64,000 nucleotides of DNA from Candidatus Synoicihabitans palmerolidicus. Lineage in GTDB: Bacteria; Verrucomicrobiota; Verrucomicrobiia; Opitutales; Opitutaceae. Position numbers and translations under genes: made by a program. The stretch covers positions 1 to 64,000 of the forward strand of contig JAGGDC010000003.1 in assembly GCA_020809425.1 (NCBI GenBank). The letters run 5' to 3'. Within the stretch, counting starts at the first letter, position 1, and each line of letters starts with the position of its first letter. Positions 18,809-28,123 of the stretch are shown here, in pieces. The notes beneath the pieces are model-generated. The model was not told the DNA's origin and searched no databases. It saw nothing but the letters and a program-made list of their open reading frames with translations.

Positions 18809-20332
18809 TTGGGTGTGAAACTAATACACAAAGCCGTCGGAGATGAAATTGCCCTGCAGAGCTGGCTGCGTCCAGCGCTTACGACTGTCGGGCCGAACAA
18901 AGATTACGGGCAGTTTCGCGAGCAGCTCGATGCGGTGGACCGAGTGCTGCGAGCCAGCCACCTTGAATCGATGGCGATGGACTTCGCGCGGGTGGGCTTC
19001 GAGTCGGTCGACGCCGGGCAGCTGCGCCGTCGCCTGGAGTTCGCGCGCAAGGCGCTGCGGGTGAATATGTTGCGTATGCTGTTGGGAAACATGCCTTTTC
19101 GGCAACTCTCGCGCACGATTGCATCGAGCGACTGGCTGGCCGACTTCTGCGGGGTGCGCACGATTGAGGGCATCAAGGGCGTTTCCAAGAGCGTGTTGGA
19201 GCGAGCTTCGCAGTGCTTTACCGCCGAACTGGTGCGGTGGATGGGTCAGGTGTTTATCGAGATGGTCGCCGAGGCGGACCGGGCGGCCGAACTCGGTCTG
19301 GCCGAGCCGCAGGCGATGGAGACGTGCCTGGTGGACTCGACCTGCTGGCCCACCAACATCCACTTTCCGGTGGATTGGGTGCTGCTGCGCGATGTGAGCC
19401 GAACCCTGCTCAAGGCGGTGATCCTGATCCGCCGGGCCGGCATGCGTGCACGCATGCCGGCGGAGCCGGAGGTCTTCGCCCGACAGATGAACCGGCTGTG
19501 CATTGAGATGACGCACCCCCGACGGCGTGCGAATGCCAAACGAGCGCGCAAGCAGGTGCTACGCAAGATGAAGCGACTGTTGCGCACCATCGGTGAACAC
19601 GCCCAGCGACACCGCGACCGCCTGGACCAAGAGTATGCGTCGACCCACACCTCCGCGCGACAGGCCGCTCGCATCGTCGAATGCATCGTCGAATGCATCG
19701 ACGAATGCATCGACGCGATGTTGGCTCAGATGCCCGCAACGATCAACCAGGCCCACGAACGCATCATCGGCGCGCGACCAGTGCCCAACGCCGAGAAGAT
19801 CCTCCGCGTCTACGAACCCGACGTGCAGACCGTGGTCCGGGGCAAGGCGTCCGGCGAGGTCGAGTTTGGCAACACCCTCATGATCAGTGAGAACGTGACG
19901 GGATTGATCACCGATTGGCAGTTGTATCAGGGAATGACTCCGGCCGAATGGCGCCAGTTGAGCGAAAGCTTTGATCGTCAGAATCAGTTCGACGTGAGCA
20001 CGCCGATCACCGCCGCGGGCACCGACCGGGGCTTCTCGACCAAGCGGATGCGTCAGATCCTGGCCGCTGCGGGCATCTACGACGCGACCTGCCCGCGCGA
20101 TCCTCAAGAACTGAAGCAACGTATGACGGAACCAAAGTTCATCCAATTACAACGCCGCCGGGCCTAGACTGAGGCCCGCATTGCCATCCTCAAGCAGCGT
20201 CAAGGCAAGCGTTTGCGAGCCAAGGGCTTTATGCACCGCTACCTCACGATAGCATGGAGCGTCCTCGGCCACAACCTCTGGCTGATCGCCAGACTGCTGG
20301 CCGACCAGCCGCCACTGGCCCAAGCGGCCTGA
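18809..20332 (+). pseudogene. IS transposase, copy B, near-complete with amber stop
   Basis: Full 507-residue frame except for TAG at 20165-20167, where copy A has TCG (RRA-stop-TEARIAIL versus RRASTEARIAII). The stop removes the segment with the last catalytic acidic residue, so transposition from this copy is probably lost. It retains the 15-residue segment missing in copy A (ASSDWLADFCGVRTI) and the LSESFDRQNQ segment. Confidence 0.85.
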
Positions 20333-20545
20333 GGTTATCACCAAAATCACTCCGTCACGATGCCCAATCGGATCACCGGAGGGCTTCGCGTGGCTGCGCT
20401 CCGGAGCACATCCACATTGAGGATTCCTTCACGCAACGTATTTGCGTTTCAAGAGGTGGAATCCGCTCTTTCCGCTTCATAATCCTGTGAACGAAAATCT
20501 CCTCACGATCCTACGCACGAAAATCGGGGTAAATGGGACAGGCTC

Positions 20546-20824
20546 TACCTGGCGGTAGCCTGGAGCATCCTCGGTCACAACCTGTGGCTCATCGCCCGAC
20601 TGCTGGCCGACCAACCACCAAGCCTACTCCAACGATAAACAATAAACCGGCTGCCGGAGGTTCCCTCATGGAAACGATCCAGGCACTGACTGCTGCGACA
20701 CTGCAATTTAGCCATTAAATTGCATCTGCGCGCGCCTACATCCGCCATTGGTAGCCGGAAATCCGCTCAAAAAATCGGCTTTCCTGCCCCCCTTCCAACA
20801 TCAGGGTAAATGGGACACGCTCCA
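20546..20824 (+). mobile_element. Tail fragment of a third, copy-A-type IS
   Basis: From TACCTGGCGGTAGCC onward the sequence matches the last codons and 3' non-coding part of copy A (3379-3687) with a small internal deletion after ACCAACCAC, and ends in the same GGGTAAATGGGACACGCTCC. Copy B therefore sits inside, or was joined to, an older relative. Confidence 0.8.
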
Positions 20825-21560
20825 GCTATCAACTCGATGGAGGAGGGGAGCCATGGCTCCCCTATGTCACCGCCACCTGCGCCGTCTTTGGCATCCTCAA
20901 CGCCCGGGGGCTTCCCCGTCGATTCGCCACTCATCTCCCAGACCCCACTTCATCCAAGACTCCTCCGTCCCGCGGCGCCCCCACTCTTGAAGCCGCCCGC
21001 GTCCTCTGCCGCCCCCCCTCCTACTCTTCTGTCTGGGGGTCGACTTCGTCATCGCATCCAACATGGCGTTCTACGGGTTCTACCCCCTCTACCTCACCAA
21101 CCAGGTCGGCATCGACGAACGCTGGATCGGACTCATTTCTTCCACCGGAGTCGCCCTCGAGATTCTCTACGTGCTCGGGCTCGAACGCCTCCGCCGGCGG
21201 TTTGGTTTCGGAGGGATCATCATATTAGGCGGCGCCGCCAGCGTCTTCCGCCTCGCCTGTCTCGCCTTCCTCCCCACGCCCTTCTTCGCCACCTGCTTTC
21301 AAGCCGTTCACGGTCTCACCATCGTCGCGTTCATGATCGTCCCCGTCATGTATCTCAACGCCCACGCCGAAGAAGGCTTCCGCAACTCCATCCAAGGCCT
21401 GTACGTCATGCTCGTCGCCGGCCTCTTCTCCATCATCGGCAACATCGTCTCCGGCCAACTCGCCGAAATCGGCCTGCTCACCCTCTACCGCGGCGCCCTT
21501 CTCAGCTGCCTCCTCGGCCTCGCCCTCATAGCCCTCTCCTTCCGCCTCACCCCCAAACAC
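20825..21560 (+). pseudogene. MFS sugar transporter, 5' end lost at IS junction, frameshifted
   Basis: The start is cut by the IS tail. The first readable part (LDGGGEPWLPYVTATCAVFG) looks like an early membrane segment. After frame disturbance in a C-rich run near 21020, a long hydrophobic frame follows: MAFYGFYPLYLTNQVGIDERWIGL, RRRFGFGGIIILGG, and MYLNAHAEEGFRNSIQGLYVM, resembling nucleoside/sugar MFS carriers of the NHS type. About six membrane spans remain. The C-terminus merges into low-complexity sequence near 21560. Confidence 0.65.
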
Positions 21561-21614
21561 CCCACCTCCACCCCTAACCTCACCTCTCCCACCTGCTCCG
21601 CCCCGCCCACCTTG

Positions 21615-21637
21615 ATTTTAACCATATTGGTTAAAAT
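21615..21637. promoter_or_regulatory. Palindromic operator-like site 1 (TTAACCA-TAT-TGGTTAA)
   Basis: ATTTTAACCA-TAT-TGGTTAAAAT is a perfect 10-bp-arm palindrome upstream of the glyoxalase-like pseudogene. It matches sites at 27.4-28.1 kb around the HTH gene. Confidence 0.7.
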
Positions 21638-21733
21638 CCCCCCATTCCAACCGCCCCCATGCTCGACTGGGCGCACACCCGGAGGAAATGCGCCGACCAG
21701 TGGACGCCGCCACCGACCTGAGCATCGTAGCCT

Positions 21734-22713
21734 ATGCAATTGACAGGGATTCACCACTTGACGACCGTCACCGCTCGCGTCACCGAAAACCAAGCGTTCT
21801 ACACTCAGGTACTCGGTCTCCGTTTGGTCAAAATAACGGTCAATCAAGACGACGTCTCCGCCTACCACTTGTTCTACGCCGACGGGGCCGCCTCCCCCGG
21901 CACCGATCTCACATTCTTCGACTAGGCCTGTCGGCCCTGAGCGCCGCGGCGCCAACAGTATCAGCCGCACTGGTCTGCGCGTAGGTTCCACCGCTTCACT
22001 CCAGTGGTGGAAATCCCACCTTGATTCCCATGCCTTCCGCTCCGGCGCGATCCACCAACGCGACGACCGAACCACCCTCGATTTCGAGGATCCGGAAGGC
22101 CCGCGGAAGGCCAGCGCTTCGCCCTCATCGTCGACGAACTCGGCCCCCCAATCACCCGTGGGGTCCCAGCCCCGTCCCGGCCGCTCACCAGATCCGCGGC
22201 CTCGGTCCCATAACCCTGTGCGTACTCCAAATCGACCGCACTGCTCGCGTGCTCACCGATCTCATGGGGATGCGCGCAGAACGCACCTACCAGCTCCCCG
22301 GCACCCCTGATGACGAAGGCACCATCCTGGAACTAACCGTGCACGTCTTCGCCATGGGTCCGGACGGTCCCGCCGCCGAAGTCCACGTGACCGTCGATCC
22401 CTCGACTCCCATCGCCCGTCAAGGCGCCGGCGGCGTTCACCACGTCGCGTTCCGCACTCCCAACTTCGGCGATTACGCCCGCTGGCACAAAAAATTGGTC
22501 GACTCCGGCTACCCCAATAGCGGCCCCATCAACCGCTTCTACTTCCGCAATCTCTACTTCCGTGAACCCAACGGCATCCTCTTCGAAATCGCTACCGACG
22601 GCCCCGGCTTCGATGCCGACGAACCCATGAAATCTCTCGGCACAACCCTCGCCCTGCCCCCGTTCCCCGAAAGTCGACGCGCCGAAATCGAAGCCGGCCT
22701 CAAGCCGCTCTGA
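21734..22713 (+). pseudogene. VOC-family ring-cleaving dioxygenase-like protein
   Basis: Two vicinal-oxygen-chelate modules. The first starts [26 protein letters not shown], with the metal-site His and VKITVNQDD. At 21923 GACTAGGCCTGTCGG breaks FFDWP; an extra A within TGG would explain both the stop and the shift. A second module is readable from LGPITLCVLQIDRTARVLTDLMG to GGVHHVAFRTPNF, FYFRNLYFREPNGILFEI with metal His/Glu, and a conserved tail. Further shifts lie around 22000-22190. Related proteins (MhqO type) act on hydroquinones. Confidence 0.8.
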
Positions 22714-22803
22714 AGCCTCGGAAACCCGGCACTCCTTCTTTCTCTCGACGCTCGCCATAATTATTGTTTATCAATAGTTACGTCAGCCCTCCCATCCCCT
22801 TCT

Positions 22804-23407
22804 CTGCAGCGTCTGGTTCGTATCGGTGAGCGCCTCCTGACGTTTTTTGCTCATCCTCTCCGCTATCGCCTTCACCGTCGGCACCTCCTATTTGGCATTC
22901 CTCACATTCGCCCCCGAACGGTCTCTCCCCGAGCATAAAGTCTACATCCATTCCGGTCCAATTTCGGACAAATTCATCGACGCCCGCGGAAACTCAATCC
23001 CCGTAAAATTCGATAAGATACAAGGCGAATTTATCCTGCCCCCCGGACACCGCATACACCGCATCTACGACACGGGCATGAGACTGATCGCTCTGATCCT
23101 CGTGACCGCAATACTCTCCCAGCTACGCCAACTCCTCAAGTCCGTTCGCAACGCCCACCCCTTCATTGCGGTGAACGCGAGACGCCTAAACCGCATAGCC
23201 TGGTTCGCCCTACTGGGCACAGTCGGCCAGCTGATTTACCATATATTCCTCGCGCTGCTCGTTTCACACAGCTTGCCCGCCCTGGACTTTTCCCTCCGCT
23301 TGGAATTCAAAGTGACGCCCTTCCTCACCGTTCTAGCCATATTCATCATCGCCGAAGTATTTAACCTCGAAGTGAAAATGCAAGAGGAACAAGACCTCAC
23401 CGTCTGA
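22804..23407 (+). pseudogene. DUF2975 membrane protein, N-terminal frameshift
   Basis: From 22847 the frame encodes about 186 residues with four hydrophobic segments (LILSAIAFTVGTSYLAFL, LIALILVTAILSQL, IAWFALLGTVGQLIYHIFLALLV, FLTVLAIFIIAEVFNL), the DUF2975 pattern. The family N-terminus (LQRLVRIGERLLT) is visible one frame off, just before a run of six T at 22842-22847, so a slip there is likely. DUF2975 genes are normally followed by a small HTH gene, as here 10 bp downstream. Confidence 0.7.
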
Positions 23408-23417
23408 TCTCCGCGTC

Positions 23418-23630
23418 ATGCCCATCTGAATACGCCTGGACCGCCTGCTGGCCGCCCGCGGTTTGACTCAAAAAGACCTCGCCGAACACGTCGGTATCAC
23501 CCCCGCGAATCTCAATATCTTCACCTCCGGCAAAGCTCGTGCGGTGCGCTTCACCACCTTGGAAGCCATCTGCCGCGAACTCCACTGCCAACCCGGCGAC
23601 TTGCTTCGGTTCGAAGACGAATCCTCCTGA
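23418..23630 (+). pseudogene. Small XRE-family HTH regulator (DUF2975 partner), stop at codon 4
   Basis: MPI-stop-IRLDRLLAARGLTQKDLAEHV then GITPANLNIFTSGKARAVRF and TLEAICRELHCQPGDLLRFE: the YozG-like 70-residue Cro/CI group. The TGA at 23427-23429 could derive from CGA. Too short for the ORF track. A downstream non-ATG start could in principle rescue it, but none with a good ribosome site is seen. Confidence 0.75.
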
Positions 23631-23750
23631 GGTTCACCCGATCCATCCACGAAAACGCGCCGGGCTCATTCTGGAGCACCGGCGCGGTTACATGAGTTTG
23701 AAAGTCAGCCATCCCAAGAGACGGCCACCATCGCCCTCCGGTTACACGGC

Positions 23751-24156
23751 TCAAGCCACTGTTATCTTACGCGGCTTGACCACGTCAGCCTTGGGTAAAC
23801 TCACCCTCAGCACGCCGTCGCTCACTTCGGCTCGCACCTTGTCCAGATCGATCGAACTATCATGATCGAGTTCCAACAAATAAGTCGCATCCGTGGTCTC
23901 ACGATACCGCGCAGTCCAGTTCGTCGGTCGCGTCTCGGCCCGCTTGCCAACGATGCGCAACGTGTCGCCCTCCGCGGTGATTGCGACACCGTCTTTCGCT
24001 GTGCCAGGTAAATACACCGTCACACCAAACCCATCCTCGGTTTCTTTGATTTCATAATGCGGCCTGGTCGTCGCCCCCCAGCGTCTCGTCTTGATGTCCG
24101 TGGCGGACGGCAGGGCTTCGATTTAATGAGGGAATAAGTGAATTTAGTAGCTTCAT
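23751..24156 (-). pseudogene. Small heat-shock protein Hsp20 (copy 1), N-terminal frameshift
   Basis: The alpha-crystallin domain is intact (GFGVTVYLPGTAKDGVAITA ... GVLRVSLPKADVVKPRKITVA). The N-terminus starts at the ATG at 24156, with AGGAG seven bases upstream, and reads MKLLNSLIPSLN; then one extra base near 24118 puts EALPSATDIKTRRWGATTRPHYEIKE into the main frame. Holdase chaperone of the cytoplasm. A second hsp20 follows on the upstream side. Confidence 0.75.
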
Positions 24157-24234
24157 GATAAGGGTCTCCTAGGTTTTAATTGAGATATTAGTAGTTGATT
24201 TTGTTTGAGTCCTAGAGGGCGGTTCGCCTCAGGC

Positions 24235-24688
24235 TTATTTTACTGCCACCGTGATTTTCCGTGGCTTGGCTTCTTCCTTTTTGGGCAGTGTGACCGTGAG
24301 CACTCCGTTTTCGTAAGCGGCGGTCACTCCCTCGGCCTTCACGTCTTCGGGCAGAGCCCCCGAACGATTAAATTTCGCCGTCGAGATCTGCTCGCCGTCT
24401 TTGGTTTCACGGCTCGCTTCCACGGTCAAATAACCGTCGACGACCTGCACGTTGATCGCGTCTCGCTTAATCCCAGGCAACTCGGCCCGAACGTAGGCCT
24501 GGTTCGCATCTTCATACGAGATCGACCGGGATGCGCTCACTCACCTTCGGTGCCGCCAAGTCACTCTGTGTAGAGTTGAACAGCCGATCAATTTCAGACT
24601 CCAATCCACTCCATGGACTGCGGCCGAAAACAGACGCGGGAGAAGAACAGCGGGCGGGGGTTGGGTAGGTGTATCGAACGAATCTCAT
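24235..24688 (-). pseudogene. Small heat-shock protein Hsp20 (copy 2), frameshifted
   Basis: Start ATG at 24688 with AAGGAA upstream: MRFVRYTYPTPARCSSPASV ... GLESEIDRLFNSTQSDLAAPK, VSERIPVDL. A shift at about 24527 separates this from the alpha-crystallin domain YEDANQAYVRAELPGIKRDA ... GVLTVTLPKKEEAKPRKI. Both hsp20 genes in tandem are broken once near the N-terminus. Confidence 0.8.
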
Positions 24689-24763
24689 GGTAAATAGTTT
24701 CCTTTATTTGGTTTCAGTTTTGTGAACAGCTCCCTCTTTGCATGCGCCGTTCCGAACGCGTCC

Positions 24764-24790
24764 ATTATATATCTCTTTTATAATCAACGC
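24764..24790 (-). promoter_or_regulatory. Possible promoter of hsp20 copy 2
   Basis: Read on the minus strand, an AT-rich block contains TATAAT about 75 bp before the hsp20 start. The -35 element is not clear and the block overlaps no gene. Confidence 0.3.
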
Positions 24791-24961
24791 CTAAAATTTG
24801 CACCCGTTCAGCAACTGGGAAATTCTGTCCACCACTGTGCCGTCCCACCCGGGAAATACCGTCGCACCTCTTCTCCTCACGCTCTGAAACACTTGCCCAC
24901 CTCCGGTCACTCCCGTCTGCTTCGCGACATTAGCGCCGTCCATCGCCTCCCTCATTCTTCT

Positions 24962-26125
24962 ATGTCCTTCGACTTTTCCACTCCTCCTCAGCGCCTCGAT
25001 ACCGACTCGCAGAAATGGCAAAAATACGCCGGCCGCGACATCCTCTCGCTCTGGGTGGCCGACATGGATTTTATCTCCCCACCTGCCGTACTGGATGCAC
25101 TGCACCATCGCGTCGATCATGGCGTCTTCGGCTACGCCAGACCCCTCCCTCCTACCCTGGACGCCATCGTCCAACACCACCACCATCACTACGGTTGGGA
25201 CATCGACCCGTCTTGGATCGTATGGCTTCCCGGTATGGTCTGCGGCCTAAACCTCTGCGCCCTCGCATTCTCCGACCCCGGAGACAACTACCTCACCCTC
25301 ACCCCGGTCTATCCTCCGTTCCTCACCGCCGGTCGCAACTTCGAACGCCGCGCCATCCGCACCTTATGGGTGCTCACCGACGGGCAATGGACCATAGACT
25401 GGGACGCCCTCACCGCCGCCGTCACTCCGCAGACCAAACTCTTCTACCTCTGCAACCCTCACAACCCCCTCGCCCGCGTCTGGCGTCGCGAGGAACTCGA
25501 GCGACTTGGCGCTTTCTGCCTGAAGAACGACCTCATCCTCATCTCCGACGAGATTCACTGCGATCTTATCCTCGACGACTCCCTGCCTCACATTCCCAGC
25601 GCCCACATCAGCCCCGAACTTGCCGAGCGCACCATCACCCTGATGGCGCCGAGCAAGACCTACAACATTGCCGGCCTGGGCTGCACCCTCGCCATTATCT
25701 CTAACGAGTCCCTGCGTCGCCGCTTCCAACGCATCTGCCTCGGCCTGCTCCCCGAAGTCACTAATCTCAGCTACGCCGCGTGCGAGGCCTCCTACGGACA
25801 GTCTGAAGACTGGCGCCAAAGCCTGCTCGAAACCCTGCGGACTAATTCCGCTCTCATCACCCGCAGCCTCTCCAACCTCCCTGGCGTCCAACTCGAAGCC
25901 CCCCAGGAAGCGACTTACCTTTCCTGGATCAATGTCTCCGAGCTCAACCTCCCCGACCCCATCGCTCACTTCGAGTCCCACGGCATCGGCCTCAGCGACG
26001 GCAACTTCTTTGGCGCTCCCACCAACCAGTACGTCCGTCTCAATTTCGGATGCCCCACTATGACCCTCCAAGAGGGCCTCCGCCGCTTCATCACCGCCGT
26101 GCAAACCCCACCCCCCCAAACCTGA
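24962..26125 (+). CDS. PatB/MalY-type cystathionine beta-lyase / aminotransferase
   Basis: 387 residues from MSFDFSTPPQRLDTDSQKW. Fold-type I PLP enzyme of the C-S lyase group: LSLWVADMDFISPPAVLDAL at the start, CNPHNPLARVWRREEL, SDEIHCDLIL, and the PLP lysine in APSKTYNIAGLGC. This family cleaves cystathionine or cysteine-type substrates to pyruvate, ammonia and a thiol. The ORF track begins at 24722, but the conserved N-terminus sets the ATG at 24962. It is one of the few clean genes in the right two thirds of the window. Confidence 0.9.
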   Translation: MSFDFSTPPQRLDTDSQKWQKYAGRDILSLWVADMDFISPPAVLDALHHRVDHGVFGYARPLPPTLDAIVQHHHHHYGWDIDPSWIVWLPGMVCGLNLCALAFSDPGDNYLTLTPVYPPFLTAGRNFERRAIRTLWVLTDGQWTIDWDALTAAVTPQTKLFYLCNPHNPLARVWRREELERLGAFCLKNDLILISDEIHCDLILDDSLPHIPSAHISPELAERTITLMAPSKTYNIAGLGCTLAIISNESLRRRFQRICLGLLPEVTNLSYAACEASYGQSEDWRQSLLETLRTNSALITRSLSNLPGVQLEAPQEATYLSWINVSELNLPDPIAHFESHGIGLSDGNFFGAPTNQYVRLNFGCPTMTLQEGLRRFITAVQTPPPQT

Positions 26126-26291
26126 AAGCGCACGCAGCGCAGCGCCCGCTTCGTGTGTTCACAACAATCCGCTTCACGTCTCGTTTTATCCTGTCAATAA
26201 ACCCATTTGACCTGTCCCTGTTCGCCCCCGGTACCCGAAGCCATCCGTGTCCATCCGCGGCTACACTAAACCAACCCGCCCTCCCTGATCC

Positions 26292-26918
26292 GTGGTTCCC
26301 CTTCGCCCCGAGTCCCCCTTTCGCGTCCGTTCCGTCTCCCTCGAAAACGCCCACGTGCGCCTCGAGCCCCTCCTCCGACCCGCCCACGCTCCCCACCTCT
26401 TCGCCATTGGACGCGACGAGGCCACCTGGCGCTACATGCCAACCCCCGTCTTTGGCAACGAAGTCGACGCCGCTCGCTGGGTCACCACCATGCTCGATCA
26501 CGAACTCGCCGGCACCCGCGTCCTCTTCGCCATCCGCCGCCTCACCGACCAACGCATTGTCGGCTCCACCAGTCTCTTCGACTTTCGCGCCCCCGAACGC
26601 GCCCTCGAAATCGGTTTTACCTGGCTGGCCCCCGAAGCTTGCCGCACTTCCGTCAACACCGCCGTCAAGCTCCTCCTCCTGACCCACTGCTTCGAGCACC
26701 CCGACCTCGCCTACCGCCGCGTCCCACTCAAAACCGACGCCCGCAACCTCACTTCCCAACGCGCCATCGAACGCCTCGGCGCCACCCGCGAAGGCACCCT
26801 GCGCCGTCACCTCCGTCTTCACGACGGCTTCCAGCGCGACAGCGTCTTCTACAGCATTCTCCCGTCCGAGTGGCCCCCCATCAAAGCCCGCCTCCCCGCC
26901 CGCCTCGAACAAGCCTAG
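26292..26918 (+). CDS. RimJ/RimL-type GNAT N-acetyltransferase
   Basis: 208 residues from a GTG start. LENAHVRLEPLLRPAHAPHLFAI opens the GNAT_3 fold; IGFTWLAPEACRTSVNTAVKLLL is the acetyl-CoA-binding region and NLTSQRAIERLGATREGTLRRH the last strands. The substrate is unknown; relatives acetylate protein N-termini or small amines. The frame is intact. Its TAG stop overlaps the stop of the opposing DCC pseudogene. Confidence 0.85.
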   Translation: MVPLRPESPFRVRSVSLENAHVRLEPLLRPAHAPHLFAIGRDEATWRYMPTPVFGNEVDAARWVTTMLDHELAGTRVLFAIRRLTDQRIVGSTSLFDFRAPERALEIGFTWLAPEACRTSVNTAVKLLLLTHCFEHPDLAYRRVPLKTDARNLTSQRAIERLGATREGTLRRHLRLHDGFQRDSVFYSILPSEWPPIKARLPARLEQA

Positions 26919-27324
26919 TCCCAAAACCGCTCCGCCCACCGCGGATCTTCCCAAGGTCCCGGCCGATGCGACCCAAACACCGCATGGCGCACTCGTGCCA
27001 CCGCAGTGTAGCCGCCATCCCGCCACGCCCGCGGCAGGCCACCGCAGCATCCGCCCGACTTTCGCCCAAAAGCCCGGCAATGTCTGCAACACCGCGCTCA
27101 CCCCATCTGAGCGCAACCAAAACTCCGTCCCATCCGCGACGGGCAAAAATACCATGCTGTCGAAGTCAGCCATCGGCAGCCGCAACCGTCGCAACGTCGC
27201 CTGCCTCATCCCCCTTTGCAAACACGCAAATCGCAACCGCCGTATCCCTGCGCAATAAAAACCTCACCACCGCCTTACAAAGCCCGCACTCCCCATCAAA
27301 CAACAGCAACGCCCCCCCCCGTTA
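26915..27324 (-). pseudogene. DCC-family (DUF393) thiol-disulfide oxidoreductase-like, frameshifted
   Basis: Pieces in three frames: LLLFDGECGLCKAVVRFLLR with the CxxC motif near 27300, TLRRLRLPMADFDSMVFLPV ... LQTLPGFWAKVGRML, and the tail GLPRAWRDGGYTAVARVRHA ... WEDPRWAERFWD. Order and motifs match the DCC family (about 135 residues). Breaks lie near 27230 and 27040. A nine-C run at 27312-27320 sits at the N-terminus. Confidence 0.75.
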
Positions 27325-27428
27325 CCTTCGGCTCCTCCGTGTCCCCATCTCCAAGTTCCACAGCATCACCACTCAAATTCACCCCACCACCCAACTCCCG
27401 CCCCAACGCAACCGCCACTCACCCAAAC

Positions 27429-27443
27429 TAACCAATACGGTTA
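27429..27443. promoter_or_regulatory. Operator-like site 2 (TAACC-AATAC-GGTTA)
   Basis: Same core as sites 1 and 3: inverted TAACC/GGTTA with 5-nt spacing, about 185 bp upstream of the HTH gene. Confidence 0.6.
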
Positions 27444-27548
27444 CTTTTTCCGCAAAAAATTTCCTCCCGCCAACGCCAAACCGCATCCGCCCCTCCCACC
27501 CCGCGCCCCCCGATCCACGTCCCACACGCCCCCTCCTATCTTCAACTT

Positions 27549-27567
27549 TTTAACCAATACGGTTAAA
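27549..27567. promoter_or_regulatory. Operator-like site 3 (TTTAACC-AATAC-GGTTAAA)
   Basis: Seven-bp perfect arms around AATAC, 60 bp upstream of the HTH start, where a promoter would be expected. Confidence 0.7.
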
Positions 27568-27597
27568 CTCCCTGCAAGAATCCTCCGCCTCACCGCG

Positions 27598-27619
27598 TTT
27601 AAATCCAAAACGGTTAAAA
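27598..27619. promoter_or_regulatory. Operator-like site 4 (degenerate left half)
   Basis: TTTAAATCC-AAAAC-GGTTAAAAC keeps the right half site exactly and a weak left half. It ends seven bases before the HTH start codon, overlapping the ribosome-binding region. Confidence 0.55.
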
Positions 27620-27626
27620 CGAACTC

Positions 27627-28001
27627 ATGGACACCTTGCCTCCCCCACCCCTTCATCCGCGGCTCAAGACGCTTATTCGCACCGGAGAGTCTATCATCAC
27701 CGCTGCCCAACTCGCCGAGGAACTCATTCGCAAGGCGCGCCGAAAACGACGCCCTTACCACACTGTTCCCAAACGTCACCCCGGCTCCGACACCCCGATG
27801 TGGAATGCCGTCGTCGCCTCCCTCCGCATCGAACTCACCGCACACAGGAACAAAACCCGCCTCGCTCGCTACTTGGGCCTGCCGCCGCAACGCATTTTCG
27901 ACTACGTTCGCGGACGCCGCCGTCTGCCCGATACTGAGACCCTGCTGCTAATCCTCCATTGGATCAGTGAACGCCACGCCGGCCGCGACCCCTCCCTCTA
28001 A
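27627..28001 (+). CDS. Small HTH DNA-binding protein, candidate autoregulator
   Basis: 124 residues. The C-terminal half NKTRLARYLGLPPQRIFDYV-RGRRRLPDTETLLLILHWI reads as a Cro/CI-like helix-turn-helix. The N-terminal half is basic (IRKARRKRRPYHTVPKRHP) with a conserved-looking PMWNAVVASLRIELTAHRNK link. I do not know a named family. It sits among four of the five TTAACC-N5-GGTTAA palindromes, two directly upstream and one just downstream before dus. Binding of these sites by its own product is inferred. The frame is intact although both neighbours are broken. Confidence 0.7.
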   Translation: MDTLPPPPLHPRLKTLIRTGESIITAAQLAEELIRKARRKRRPYHTVPKRHPGSDTPMWNAVVASLRIELTAHRNKTRLARYLGLPPQRIFDYVRGRRRLPDTETLLLILHWISERHAGRDPSL

Positions 28002-28047
28002 ACCCAGCGCCGCTCGCCGTCCTTCCGAAGAGCTATGCCTGGCTCGA

Positions 28048-28070
28048 TTTTATAACCATATTGGTTAAAA
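28048..28070. promoter_or_regulatory. Operator-like site 5 upstream of dus
   Basis: TTTATAACCA-TAT-TGGTTAAAAA shares the core of site 1 exactly (TAACCATATTGGTTA) and lies about 55 bp upstream of the dus start. Confidence 0.65.
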
Positions 28071-28123
28071 ACCCTCGATCCTTGCCTCCTGGGTCGCGGG
28101 CGCCATCGTTTCCGAACTCTCTT

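Larger units (their letters stand above)
18701..20545 (+). mobile_element. Insertion sequence copy B (same family as copy A)
   Basis: Left end GAGCCTATCCC, right end GGGACAGGCTC, flanked by TA on both sides (18699-18700, 20546-20547), consistent with a 2-bp target duplication. About 1845 bp. The 5' 1.1 kb is nearly identical to copy A, whereas the 3' part from about 19950 is clearly diverged, so one of the copies is a mosaic. Confidence 0.75.

Noticed and set aside
21063-21743. Intact MFS gene starting at 21063
   Set aside because: The frame starts inside a membrane domain; upstream transporter-like sequence lies in another frame and is cut by the IS tail.
26091-27236. 381-codon minus-strand ORF
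   Set aside because: Most of it is the antisense shadow of the GNAT gene and its flank (Gly/Ala/Val-rich). Only its first third matches part of the DCC pseudogene, which is annotated separately.
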